DNA of 25,819 nucleotides. Origin: Geobacter sp. UBA6169. GTDB taxonomy: Bacteria > Desulfobacterota > Desulfuromonadia > Geobacterales > Pseudopelobacteraceae. The position numbers and the translations under genes were made by a program. Below are positions 7,288-14,641 of the stretch, one piece after another (within the stretch, counting starts at the first letter, position 1; every line of letters begins with the position of its first letter). Under the pieces are notes generated by a model. It worked only from the letters and a program-made list of their open reading frames with translations. It did not search any database and was not told where the DNA came from. Location: assembly GCA_002422265.1 (NCBI GenBank), contig DIUB01000139.1:1-25819 (forward strand). The letters run 5' to 3'.

Positions 7288-8391
7288 ATGCAGGATGATC
7301 TCAGATATATGCGGCGGGCGTTGTCACTGGCCCGTAAAGGGGTGGGCCGGACTTCGCCCAATCCGGCAGTGGGCTGTGTGATCGTGCGTGATGGCCGGAT
7401 TGTGGGGGAGGGATGGCATAGAAAGGCCGGCACCCCCCATGCCGAGATCCTTGCGCTGGCCCAGGCCGGTGAGCAGGCCCGGGGTGCTGATCTGTATGTG
7501 ACCCTGGAGCCGTGCTGCCATCACGGCAAGACTCCCCCCTGTACCGAGGCGATTATTGCCGCCGGTATCAGCCGGGTGGTGGCCGGCATGGCCGATCCGT
7601 TTCCCCAGGTGGCCGGTCAAGGCCTGCAGGCACTGCGTCAGAGCGGTATCACGGTGGAGACAGGCCTGCTGGAGCAGCAGTGCCGGGAACTGAACAAGGG
7701 ATTTATCAAGTGTATGACCACCGGCCTGCCCTATGTGATCTATAAGGCTGCCATGACTCTGGATGGTGTTATCGCTACGGTTACGGGACAATCCCGCTGG
7801 ATCAGCTGCGGGGAATCACGGCGTCTGGTGCATCGGCTTCGTGCTGCCTGTGATGCGGTAATGGTGGGGGTGGATACGATCCTGGCCGATAATCCGCAGT
7901 TGAATGTGCGGCATGTGCGGGGCAGTGATCCGCTGCGGGTGGTGGTTGACAGCCGTCTGCGAACCCCGGAGAGCTTTAACGTACTGCAGCGGGGGCTGGC
8001 CGAAAAAACCCTGCTGGCCACCTGTGAACGGGATGAGTCGCTGCATGCCCGCTATCTGGATCAGGGGGCGCAGGTGCTGGTCTGTCGCGCCTTTGACGGG
8101 CGGGTGGCCATGCCGGACCTGCTGAGCAAGCTGGCCGGGCGGGGAGTGCAGACGATCCTGCTGGAAGGGGGGAGCCGTCTGGCAGGTGATATGCTGCAGC
8201 ACGGACTGATTGATGAGTGCATCTTCTTCTATGGCCCCAAGGTGGTAGGCAACGGTTTTGCCCCCTTTGCGCTTTCCAGCAGTATCACCACCATGGATGA
8301 AGCCTACCGGCTGAAGCTCTTGAAGGTGGGGATGAGCGGTGATGACATGGTGGTATATGCACGTCCGGAGCTGTCATGTTCACCGGTCTGA
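7288..8391 (+). CDS. ribD: Bifunctional riboflavin biosynthesis deaminase/reductase RibD
   Basis: The enzyme deaminates the GTP-derived diaminopyrimidine and then reduces the ribosyl side chain, the second and third steps of riboflavin synthesis. The 367-aa protein has the deaminase domain first (1-145; zinc ligands H51, C76, C85 with E53 in TPHAEILAL and LEPCCHHGKTPPC), then the reductase domain (about 148-362; TLDGVIAT near 157-164 and LLEGG at 291-295). AAGGAG precedes ATG 7288. The 43-nt gap after nrdR holds no room for an FMN riboswitch. Its 3' end overlaps ribE by 16 nt. Confidence 0.97.
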   Translation: MQDDLRYMRRALSLARKGVGRTSPNPAVGCVIVRDGRIVGEGWHRKAGTPHAEILALAQAGEQARGADLYVTLEPCCHHGKTPPCTEAIIAAGISRVVAGMADPFPQVAGQGLQALRQSGITVETGLLEQQCRELNKGFIKCMTTGLPYVIYKAAMTLDGVIATVTGQSRWISCGESRRLVHRLRAACDAVMVGVDTILADNPQLNVRHVRGSDPLRVVVDSRLRTPESFNVLQRGLAEKTLLATCERDESLHARYLDQGAQVLVCRAFDGRVAMPDLLSKLAGRGVQTILLEGGSRLAGDMLQHGLIDECIFFYGPKVVGNGFAPFALSSSITTMDEAYRLKLLKVGMSGDDMVVYARPELSCSPV

Positions 8392-9017
8392 TCGAGACGG
8401 TTGGCAGCCTGGTAAGTCTGCGCAGCGGGGGGGATCAGGCGGTGCTTGAGCTGGTTGCGCCGCTGCCGGTCGATGAAATCAGGATCGGTGATTCCATTGC
8501 CGTTAACGGTGCCTGTCTGACCGTGATTGGCCGGCAGGGGGATCGCTTCAGGTTTGATATCTCACCCGAGACCGTGGCCCGGACCACCTTTGCTGCATTG
8601 CAGCCGGGCAGCAGACTGAACCTTGAGCGGGCGCTGCGGCTGGGTGGTCGGCTGGACGGCCATCTGGTGACCGGCCACATTGACTGCATCGGCCGTCTGA
8701 CCAGCCGGAGCACTAAGGGAAATGCAGTGCTGCTCAGTTTCAGTCTGCCCGCTGAACAGGCCCGGCTGCTGGTGGAAAAGGGCTCGGTGGCCATTGACGG
8801 GATCAGTCTGACCGTTAACAGCGTGTCAACCGGAGGTTTCAGCGTGGCCATTATTCCCCACACCCTGGCAAAGACCACCCTGGCCGATCTGGGGGTGGGG
8901 ATGAACGTGAACATAGAGACCGACATTATCGGCAAGTATGTGGCCCGCCTGACGGCACCCCATGCTGCAGGTGGCGGTCTGACCATGGAAACATTGCTGA
9001 AAAACGGATTTATTTAG
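8376..9017 (+). CDS. ribE: Riboflavin synthase alpha chain
   Basis: The 213-aa protein dismutates two molecules of dimethyl-ribityllumazine to riboflavin. It shows the family start MFTGLIETVG and two lumazine-binding barrels related by internal repeat: residues about 1-97 with VNGACLTV, and about 98-195 with IDGISLTVNSV. GHIDCIG links the two barrels. Its start lies inside the end of ribD in another frame (16-nt overlap), so it is probably translated by coupling. The gene is also called ribC in some genomes. Confidence 0.96.
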   Translation: MFTGLIETVGSLVSLRSGGDQAVLELVAPLPVDEIRIGDSIAVNGACLTVIGRQGDRFRFDISPETVARTTFAALQPGSRLNLERALRLGGRLDGHLVTGHIDCIGRLTSRSTKGNAVLLSFSLPAEQARLLVEKGSVAIDGISLTVNSVSTGGFSVAIIPHTLAKTTLADLGVGMNVNIETDIIGKYVARLTAPHAAGGGLTMETLLKNGFI

Positions 9018-9038
9018 CGAGAGAGGAAGCATACGTCA

Positions 9039-10244
9039 ATGGGTGTCTGTACGATTGAAGAGGCGCTGGAAGATATCCGCCAGGGCAGAATGGTGATCCT
9101 GGTGGATGATGAAGACCGTGAAAATGAAGGTGACCTGACCATGGCCGCCGAAAAGGTGACGCCGGAGGCGATCAACTTTATGGCCAAATACGGACGGGGG
9201 CTGATCTGCCTGACCCTGACCGCCGAGAAGTGTGACCTTCTGGGGCTGAAGCCGATGGTTCGTGACAACACCTCCCCCTTTGAGACGGCCTTTACCGTTT
9301 CAATCGAGGCGCGCCGTGGCGTGACCACCGGTATCTCAGCGGCAGACCGCTCCCATACCATTCAGACTGCCGTGGCTGCCGATGCTTCAGCGCTGGATCT
9401 GGTCAGCCCCGGCCATATCTTTCCGCTGCGGGCCAAGCCGGGTGGCGTGCTGGTCCGTACCGGCCAGACCGAGGGATCGGTTGACCTGGCACGACTGGCC
9501 GGTCTGGCACCTGCCGGAGTGATCTGCGAGATCATGAACGATGACGGCAGTATGTCACGCATGCCCGAACTGCAGGAATTTGCCAGGATACATGGCCTGA
9601 AGATCTGTACCGTGGCCGATCTGGTGGCCTACCGCCTGAAGCATGAGCAGCTGGTGCGTCCGGTGGCCGATGCCAAACTCCCCTCGCGTTTTGGCGGAGA
9701 CTGGCGGGTGGTTGCGTTTGAGAATGATGTGGACAAGCTTGATCATATCGCTCTGGTGAAAGGTGAGCTGAATGGTGATCAGCCGGTGCTGGTGCGGGTT
9801 CATTCCGAGTGCCTGACCGGTGACGTGATGGGTTCCCTGCGTTGCGACTGTGGAGAGCAGTTGCATAAAGCCATGGAGGCCATTGATCGTGAAGGCCGGG
9901 GGGTGATCCTCTACATGCGTCAGGAAGGGCGGGGGATCGGCCTCATCAACAAGCTGAAGGCCTACGAGCTGCAGGATCAGGGGATGGATACGGTGGAGGC
10001 CAACCAGCAGCTGGGCTTTAAGGCCGATATGCGTGACTATGGCGTAGGGGCGCAGATCCTGCTGGCGCTGGGGGTCCGCAAGATCAGTATCATGACCAAC
10101 AACCCCCGCAAGCTGGTGGGGCTGCAGGGCTATGGCATCACCGTGGTTGACCGGGTGCCGATCGAGGCCAGCCCAACCTGTTCCAACCGGCGCTACCTGG
10201 AGGCTAAACGGGACAAGTTGGGGCACCTGCTGGAAAAGATCTGA
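9039..10244 (+). CDS. ribBA: Bifunctional DHBP synthase / GTP cyclohydrolase II
   Basis: The 401-aa protein makes both riboflavin precursors: the four-carbon unit from ribulose 5-phosphate (RibB domain, about 1-203, with DDEDRENEGD at 23-32 and the acidic active-site residues) and the pyrimidine from GTP (RibA domain, about 208-400). The RibA zinc ligands C258, C269 and C271 and the MRQEGRGIGLINK loop are intact, so both activities should be present, unlike the proteobacterial fusions that have lost RibA function. AGAGAGGAAG lies upstream of ATG 9039. The stop overlaps the queH start as TGATG. Confidence 0.97.
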   Translation: MGVCTIEEALEDIRQGRMVILVDDEDRENEGDLTMAAEKVTPEAINFMAKYGRGLICLTLTAEKCDLLGLKPMVRDNTSPFETAFTVSIEARRGVTTGISAADRSHTIQTAVAADASALDLVSPGHIFPLRAKPGGVLVRTGQTEGSVDLARLAGLAPAGVICEIMNDDGSMSRMPELQEFARIHGLKICTVADLVAYRLKHEQLVRPVADAKLPSRFGGDWRVVAFENDVDKLDHIALVKGELNGDQPVLVRVHSECLTGDVMGSLRCDCGEQLHKAMEAIDREGRGVILYMRQEGRGIGLINKLKAYELQDQGMDTVEANQQLGFKADMRDYGVGAQILLALGVRKISIMTNNPRKLVGLQGYGITVVDRVPIEASPTCSNRRYLEAKRDKLGHLLEKI

Positions 10245-10783
10245 TGCGGGTTCTGCTGCATATCTGCTGTGGTCCCTGTGCCCTGTATCCCCTTGCAGTT
10301 CTCAGGTCCGAGGGGCTGGAGGTGACCGGCCTGTTTTACAACCACAACATCCATCCCTATCAGGAGTATCTGCGCCGTCGTGATGCAGCCCTGAAGATGG
10401 CTGAACAGGAGGGATTTGAGCTGATCATGCAGGATCGCTATCAGCTGGAAGAATTTCTGGCCAATGTGGCTGCAGAACCTGAAAAACGCTGCGACTACTG
10501 CTATGCCTCGCGGCTGGATGCGGCTGCCCGGACTGCCCTTGAAAACGGATGCGATACCTTTACCTCATCCCTGTTTTACAGCCGTTATCAAAATCATGAT
10601 CTGATGCGGACCAGGGCAGAAGAGGCCGCCGAACGCCATGGTATCCCGTTTTTCTATCGTGACTTCAGGCCTGGCTGGCAAGAGGGGATCAGGCGTTCAA
10701 AGGAGCTGGGGTTATACCGTCAGCAGTACTGCGGCTGCATTTATAGCGAGAAGGAGCGTTATCACCCAAGGGAGCAGCTCTGA
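10244..10783 (+). CDS. queH: Epoxyqueuosine reductase QueH
   Basis: QueH performs the last step of queuosine tRNA modification, reducing epoxyqueuosine in tRNA, and is the non-homologous alternative to QueG. The 179-aa protein shows the three cysteine groups of the family (formerly DUF208): HICCGPC (C8, C9, C12), RCDYCYASRL (C83, C86) and QQYCGCIYSEKER (C163, C165), which hold an iron-sulfur cluster and catalytic cysteines. It follows ribBA with a one-base TGATG overlap, so it is co-translated with the riboflavin genes. No functional link to riboflavin is obvious. Confidence 0.93.
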   Translation: MRVLLHICCGPCALYPLAVLRSEGLEVTGLFYNHNIHPYQEYLRRRDAALKMAEQEGFELIMQDRYQLEEFLANVAAEPEKRCDYCYASRLDAAARTALENGCDTFTSSLFYSRYQNHDLMRTRAEEAAERHGIPFFYRDFRPGWQEGIRRSKELGLYRQQYCGCIYSEKERYHPREQL

Positions 10784-10995
10784 TGTCCGGTCTGGGGCGG
10801 GTCTTGATCGTTGGCGGTCTGGTGCTGGTGGCAATTGGTCTGCTGATCAGTCTGGCGCCCCGTCTGCCCTGGCTGGGGCGGTTGCCTGGCGATATCCTGA
10901 TCAAAAAGGAGGGGTTCAGCTTCTACATGCCGCTTACTACCAGCCTGCTGCTGTCAGTGGCGGTGTCGTTGCTGCTGTATTTGTTCAAACGCTGA
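10783..10995 (+). CDS. DUF2905 family small membrane protein
   Basis: The 70-aa protein has two hydrophobic helices (about residues 4-24 and 48-67) separated by a loop with PWLGRLPGDILIKKEGFSFYMPL, the conserved core of the DUF2905 family. It should sit in the inner membrane as a hairpin. Function is unknown. The start overlaps the queH stop as TGATG and it is the last gene before the terminator. Confidence 0.85.
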   Translation: MSGLGRVLIVGGLVLVAIGLLISLAPRLPWLGRLPGDILIKKEGFSFYMPLTTSLLLSVAVSLLLYLFKR

Positions 10996-11006
10996 ATCCA
11001 TGTTTT

Positions 11007-11052
11007 CAGACACAAAAAAAGCCCGGATCATTCCGGGCTTTTTTTGTGTCTG
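11007..11052. terminator. Bidirectional intrinsic terminator
   Basis: A perfect inverted repeat has 21-bp arms (11007-11027 and 11032-11052) and a TCAT loop. The GC core GCCCGGA/TCCGGGC is flanked by seven A on the left and seven T on the right, so it gives a U-tract on either strand. It stands between the convergent DUF2905 and ferredoxin genes and should end both transcripts. Confidence 0.93.
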
Positions 11053-11066
11053 AACTGCGCCGTCAA

Positions 11067-11234
11067 CTAGGCGTGGATGGCATTGACCGGACAGGTGTCA
11101 ACGCAGGCGCCGCAGTCGATACAGGTGTCGGCGTCGATGACGCGCTTGCTGCCTTGCTCGCTGATCGCGTTTACAGGGCAGGAATCTTCACAGGCTGCGC
11201 AGTTGGTGCAATCGTCAGTAATAGTGTGTGACAC
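11067..11234 (-). CDS. 2[4Fe-4S] ferredoxin, clostridial type
   Basis: The 55-aa electron carrier has two cluster motifs, C9-x2-C12-x2-C15-x3-C19-P and C38-x2-C41-x2-C44-x3-C48-P, with the internal two-fold repeat typical of clostridial ferredoxins. I chose the GTG at 11234 because GGAGG stands 7 nt upstream; the longer reading to 11399 adds sequence with no ferredoxin character. Such low-potential ferredoxins serve pyruvate and 2-oxoglutarate:ferredoxin oxidoreductases in Geobacter-type metabolism; the specific partner cannot be told here. Confidence 0.93.
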   Translation of the reverse strand: MSHTITDDCTNCAACEDSCPVNAISEQGSKRVIDADTCIDCGACVDTCPVNAIHA

Positions 11235-11492
11235 GGTACCACCTCCAAATTTTTTTGTTTTTTGAGTGTATCCTTTTCGATCAAAGGCGTGGTGATGTTG
11301 CCACAGTCTGTAAAAAATGTCCAGAAAAACTGTATACGGAATTTGAAGGGGAAGCGAGATAAATTGGTTGAATTTAGGAAGGGTCACATGATATATCAAA
11401 TGCGGTTTTATTATAGTGTAAATACTTTAATTCTGCTAACGAATTTTTACTGATAATGATTGCTCGATTTTGTCTGTTCAGGAGGATTTTCT
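11235..11492. other. AT-rich divergent intergenic region between ferredoxin and ackA
   Basis: These 258 bp must hold the promoters of two divergent genes. On the plus strand TTGAAT-N18-TATATC (11369-11398) is a plausible but weak promoter for ackA, and TATAGT and GATAAT hexamers also occur further down. GGAGG at 11481-11485 is the ackA ribosome site. No repeat, riboswitch or small gene stands out. Confidence 0.4.
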
Positions 11493-12758
11493 ATGATTAT
11501 TATGGCACTTAACTGCGGCAGCTCTTCAGTCAAATACCAGTTGTTTGACTGGGAGAAGAAGGTGGTGGTTGCAAAGGGGATGGTTGAGCGGGTCATTGTG
11601 GGTGACTCCTTTATTGTGCATGAAGTGCCCGGTCGGGAGACCTACAAGCTTGAGCAGGACTGCAGCGACCATCGTGCCGCCATTGACCTCCTGATCCGGG
11701 TAGTGACCGACCGTTCGCATGGCGTGTTGCAGAATGTGTCCGAGATATCGGCAGTGGGGCACCGGGTGGTACATGGCGGCGAGAAGTTTACCTGTTCGGT
11801 CCGGATTGATGACGCAGTTCTGAACGCAGTCAAGGAGGTGCAACACCTGGCACCGCTGCACAACCCCCCCAATATTGACGGTATTGAGGCTGCCCGTTCC
11901 CTGATGCCCTCCATACCTCATGTGGCCATCTTTGATACCGCCTTCCACCAGACCATGCCTGAACAGGCCTTTCTCTATCCGGTCCCGTACGACTGGTACG
12001 AGCACCACGGGGTGCGGCGCTACGGTTTCCACGGCACCTCCCACCTGTACGTTTCCAAGCGGGCTGCGGTGTTGTTGAACAAACCGGCCAATCAGTGCAA
12101 CATCATTACCATGCATATTGGAAACGGCGTTTCCCACTGCGCTATCAAAGGCGGGATATCCGTTGATACCACCATGGGGCTGACCCCGCTGGAGGGGGCG
12201 GTGATGGGTACCCGCTGCGGTGATATTGACCCGGCCATTCCGGCTTTCATGATGCAGAAGGAGAACCTGTCAGCCAAGGAAATCGACAGTATCCTCAATA
12301 AAAAGAGCGGTATTCTGGGGATTACCGGTCGCTACACCGACCGTCGTGATGTGATCGAGCAGGCGGCAAAGGGCGATCACCGCTGTCAGCTGGCCCTGGA
12401 TATTGAGGCCTACCGTCTGAAGAAGTATATCGGCGCCTACATGGCGGTGGTGGGCAAACTGGATGCCGTGGTGTTTACAGCCGGGGTCGGCGAGATGGGG
12501 GCTGCTATCCGGGAAAAGGCGATTGAGGGGCTGGAGCATGTCGGTATCTGTCTGGACCGCGAGCGGAACGCCGGGGCCATGACCCGCAAGCGTGAGTCGC
12601 TGATTACCACCGATGATTCACCGGTTAAGGTATTTGTGATCCCCACTGATGAAGAGCTGGTCTTTACCGAAGATGTGGTGGCGATCCTGAACGGTACCTA
12701 CACCGACCATATGCAGTTTGAGTACTCTTTTGCAAAGGCCGAGTTTGTAAGAGGTTAA
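11493..12758 (+). CDS. ackA: Acetate kinase
   Basis: The enzyme interconverts acetate and acetyl phosphate with ATP. The 421-aa protein carries all key residues of the family: N7, R91, H123, D148, H180 (FHGTSH), R241 and E388, with HIGNG and TAGVGE signatures. The ATG at 11493 is chosen because GGAGG precedes it by 7 nt and because it places N7 where the family has it; an earlier in-frame start at 11460 does neither. The protein is about 20 residues longer than typical, with an extra C-terminal tail after DVVAIL. No phosphotransacetylase gene adjoins it, although pta and ackA are neighbours in many genomes. Confidence 0.96.
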   Translation: MIIMALNCGSSSVKYQLFDWEKKVVVAKGMVERVIVGDSFIVHEVPGRETYKLEQDCSDHRAAIDLLIRVVTDRSHGVLQNVSEISAVGHRVVHGGEKFTCSVRIDDAVLNAVKEVQHLAPLHNPPNIDGIEAARSLMPSIPHVAIFDTAFHQTMPEQAFLYPVPYDWYEHHGVRRYGFHGTSHLYVSKRAAVLLNKPANQCNIITMHIGNGVSHCAIKGGISVDTTMGLTPLEGAVMGTRCGDIDPAIPAFMMQKENLSAKEIDSILNKKSGILGITGRYTDRRDVIEQAAKGDHRCQLALDIEAYRLKKYIGAYMAVVGKLDAVVFTAGVGEMGAAIREKAIEGLEHVGICLDRERNAGAMTRKRESLITTDDSPVKVFVIPTDEELVFTEDVVAILNGTYTDHMQFEYSFAKAEFVRG

Positions 12759-12777
12759 GCTCAGAAGACAAGACGGG

Positions 12778-12807
12778 TTCGACTCCGCTCATGCGAGCGG
12801 AGTCGAA
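12778..12807. repeat. Perfect 13-bp inverted repeat (hairpin) between convergent ackA and mqsA
   Basis: TTCGACTCCGCTC and its exact complement flank an ATGC loop. It lies 20 nt after the ackA stop and 30 nt before the mqsA stop. No T-run follows on either strand, so it is not a standard intrinsic terminator; it could protect transcript ends or be a copy of a dispersed REP-like element. Confidence 0.6.
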
Positions 12808-12836
12808 TAAAGTGATCTCTCCTCAAAATCTGCAAT

Positions 12837-13250
12837 TTATGCTGCTTTCCTTTGAGTTTCAAGTACCGCCAGTGCATCAGGATTATGCCTCAACAGGGCA
12901 AGAGCGCTGCTGGCCGCACGACTTGGCAATAAATCTCCGCTTTCATATTTTTGGAAAGCCCGTGGACCTCCGCCGATCAAAAGACCGGCGGCTTCTTGTG
13001 AGAGATGAAGTTTTCTGCGGATACGTCGAATTTCCTCAGGTTCAAGTAATCCTTCGCATCTGGCCTTGAGGCGATTCAACATCCGATCGGAAACCTTCAT
13101 GTCCTCACCGGTGTGGATACTCTCGTCTGATTGATCACAATACCAGCCAGGCATATCGAAAGTGATACTCTCCCCCTTATAGGTAAGCGTCATTGAGCGC
13201 ACTCCACGATACATCTGCGCACCCGTTTCCGGGCAAACGACATTAGTCAT
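12837..13250 (-). CDS. mqsA: MqsA-family antitoxin
   Basis: The 137-aa protein neutralises the MqsR-like toxin encoded just upstream and should repress the operon. The N-terminal part (1-60) matches the MqsA zinc domain but keeps only two of the four cysteines: C6 and C38 remain, while the partners read T9 and S41, so zinc binding is probably lost. The C-terminal XRE-type HTH (about 74-107, RRKLHLSQEAAGLLIGGG and FQKYESGDLLPS) is intact. ATG 13250 is chosen over 13349 because AGGAGAAAGGAA precedes it directly and the MqsA similarity starts there. It overlaps the toxin gene by 8 nt. Confidence 0.87.
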   Translation of the reverse strand: MTNVVCPETGAQMYRGVRSMTLTYKGESITFDMPGWYCDQSDESIHTGEDMKVSDRMLNRLKARCEGLLEPEEIRRIRRKLHLSQEAAGLLIGGGPRAFQKYESGDLLPSRAASSALALLRHNPDALAVLETQRKAA

Positions 13251-13560
13251 TTCCTTTCTCCTTGAAAGACAACAACAAAAACTCGGTAACAACATCCGCA
13301 CTGAATTTGATATAGAGCAGACCAAACGGCGACGGTACATGATAGACATCTTGCCATAATCGGGAGTCAGTATATGCCGTCATGGATTTATAGAACTGTC
13401 CTCGCTGCATTGTCTGGATTGTGCAAACTATTTCAGAGCGCCCGCAACCAAGCGCTGCAGCGCTACGAAGTGCCGTACCTGTTATTGCAAGCTTTTCTGT
13501 GCTACTGAAAGTGGCCTTAAACGCATCAAGATCGTATGTAGGTTTCCGTTTTTCAGCCAT
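13243..13560 (-). CDS. mqsR: MqsR-family toxin (mRNA interferase)
   Basis: The 105-aa protein resembles E. coli MqsR, a ribosome-independent endoribonuclease of RelE/YoeB fold that cuts mRNA at GC-containing sites. The block FYKSMTAYTDSRLWQDVY (57-73) and the end LLLSFKEKG are characteristic. K58, Q70, Y83 and K100 correspond to the active-site residues K56, Q68, Y81 and K96 of E. coli MqsR. AAGGAATT precedes ATG 13560. Toxin-before-antitoxin order also matches mqsRA. The N-terminal 40 residues are divergent. Confidence 0.88.
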   Translation of the reverse strand: MAEKRKPTYDLDAFKATFSSTEKLAITGTALRSAAALGCGRSEIVCTIQTMQRGQFYKSMTAYTDSRLWQDVYHVPSPFGLLYIKFSADVVTEFLLLSFKEKGND

Positions 13561-13565
13561 AATTC

Positions 13566-13594
13566 CTTATACACCATTATGGTGTTATTGGCAA
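13566..13594 (-). promoter_or_regulatory. mqsRA promoter with palindromic operator
   Basis: On the minus strand TTGCCA (13589-13594) and TATAAG (13566-13571) are 17 nt apart. ACACCAT-T-ATGGTGT, a 7-bp-arm palindrome (13571-13585), fills the spacer, where a bound MqsA dimer would block polymerase. Transcription from this -10 would begin almost at the start codon; an alternative -10 (CATAAT, 13576-13581) would leave a short leader with the ribosome site. Confidence 0.55.
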
Positions 13595-13699
13595 TAATTG
13601 ACTACGAAAGTGCCTGACTTTGGGGATGTTTGCATGATCCTTGTGCTGCATCAATAACGGTTTTACCATCTCCGTTGGTCAGTCTGTCATTACCTCCTT

Positions 13700-14497
13700 T
13701 CACCCTTTCAGCTCTTCCTGCAGACCTTCCACCACCGCCTTCACCTCAGCCAGCATATCGGCCGCTTGCGCTGATTGCTCATATTTGAGGTAGAGCCGGT
13801 AGTAATTGAGCGCCTCCTGCATCCGTTCCTGATCCATGCAGAGCCCTCCCAGGGTCAGGTAGGCCATGCTGTAATCAGGGGCAAGAGCCACCGCCTTCAG
13901 ACAGTGCTCTTCTGCCGGCTCCAGCTCGTCAAGGTCGTAGTACAGCTCCCCCAGGTTGTAGTAGGCGGCCGGGTCTTGAGGATCAAGCTCGATCCCCTTG
14001 TGGTAGGATGCAATGGCGTTATCGTATTCGCCGCAGCCGAACTGCAGATCCCCCAGTGCGTTCCAGGCAAAGATGTTGTCAGGTTCACGGGCAAGTGCCT
14101 GCTCAAAAGCGGCCCTGGCCTGCTCGGTCTGATCAAGACTGTTATGTACCAGGCCGATACTGACCAGCGTGTCGGCATCCTCAGGATCAAGCTGATGTAC
14201 CCGGTGATAGTGCTCCAGCGCTTCCTGGTGGCGGCCTGTTTCCAGCAGCAGGTCTCCCAGGGTGGTCAGGGCATCAGGGTCGTCCGGTGCATTGGCAAGC
14301 CCCTGTCGATAGGCGCTGATCGCCTCTTCAAGGCGTCCCAGTTCTGCCAGGGCATCACCCCGGTAAAACTGTCCATCAGGACTGTCCGGGCAATCGGTGC
14401 AATACTGGGTCAGCAGGTCAAGTGCTGCTGATGAATCGCCTGCTTCAAGCAGTGCCAGGGCCTGCGCCGGCAATGGCGGCAGTGTTATGCTGGTCAT
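13700..14497 (-). CDS. Tetratricopeptide-repeat protein
   Basis: The 265-aa protein is almost entirely TPR repeats, about seven 34-residue units from residue 8 to 245, with the usual A/G, Y/F and P positions (for example AWNALGDLQFGCGEYDNAIA and AYYNLGELYYDL). It has no signal peptide or membrane segment, so it should be a cytoplasmic protein-protein scaffold. AAAGGA lies upstream of ATG 14497. It is transcribed away from ptsP and towards mqsRA, with a 139-nt gap to the toxin gene. Its partner is unknown. Confidence 0.88.
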   Translation of the reverse strand: MTSITLPPLPAQALALLEAGDSSAALDLLTQYCTDCPDSPDGQFYRGDALAELGRLEEAISAYRQGLANAPDDPDALTTLGDLLLETGRHQEALEHYHRVHQLDPEDADTLVSIGLVHNSLDQTEQARAAFEQALAREPDNIFAWNALGDLQFGCGEYDNAIASYHKGIELDPQDPAAYYNLGELYYDLDELEPAEEHCLKAVALAPDYSMAYLTLGGLCMDQERMQEALNYYRLYLKYEQSAQAADMLAEVKAVVEGLQEELKG

Positions 14498-14579
14498 AGT
14501 TATCTGTTCCTTTCAGTGAGGTAGGGTGTGGTTATAGCAGAAATTGTGCTGTATGCATCAGTTTTTGGCTGAGCAGCCC

Positions 14580-14607
14580 TTGCATTGGTACAAGATTGAC
14601 GTATACT
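14580..14607 (+). promoter_or_regulatory. Candidate promoter of ptsP
   Basis: TTGCAT (14580-14585) and TATACT (14602-14607) are 16 nt apart, 34 nt before the ptsP start. The -10 is good and the -35 weak. It is in the 144-bp divergent gap with the TPR gene. Confidence 0.4.
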
Positions 14608-14641
14608 GTAAACATTATACACCAGTGCTACGGGGCGTGCC

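Noticed and set aside
12776..12788. GGTTCGACTCC, which looks like a tRNA T-arm and could mark a tRNA-end attachment site
   Set aside because: The rest of a tRNA is absent, and the sequence is fully explained as one arm of the 13-bp inverted repeat.
13577..13669. A 30-codon minus-strand frame starting MVKPLLMQHKDH between the TPR gene and mqsR
   Set aside because: It ends inside the mqsRA promoter and operator, has only a GGAG touching the start codon, and has no recognisable similarity.
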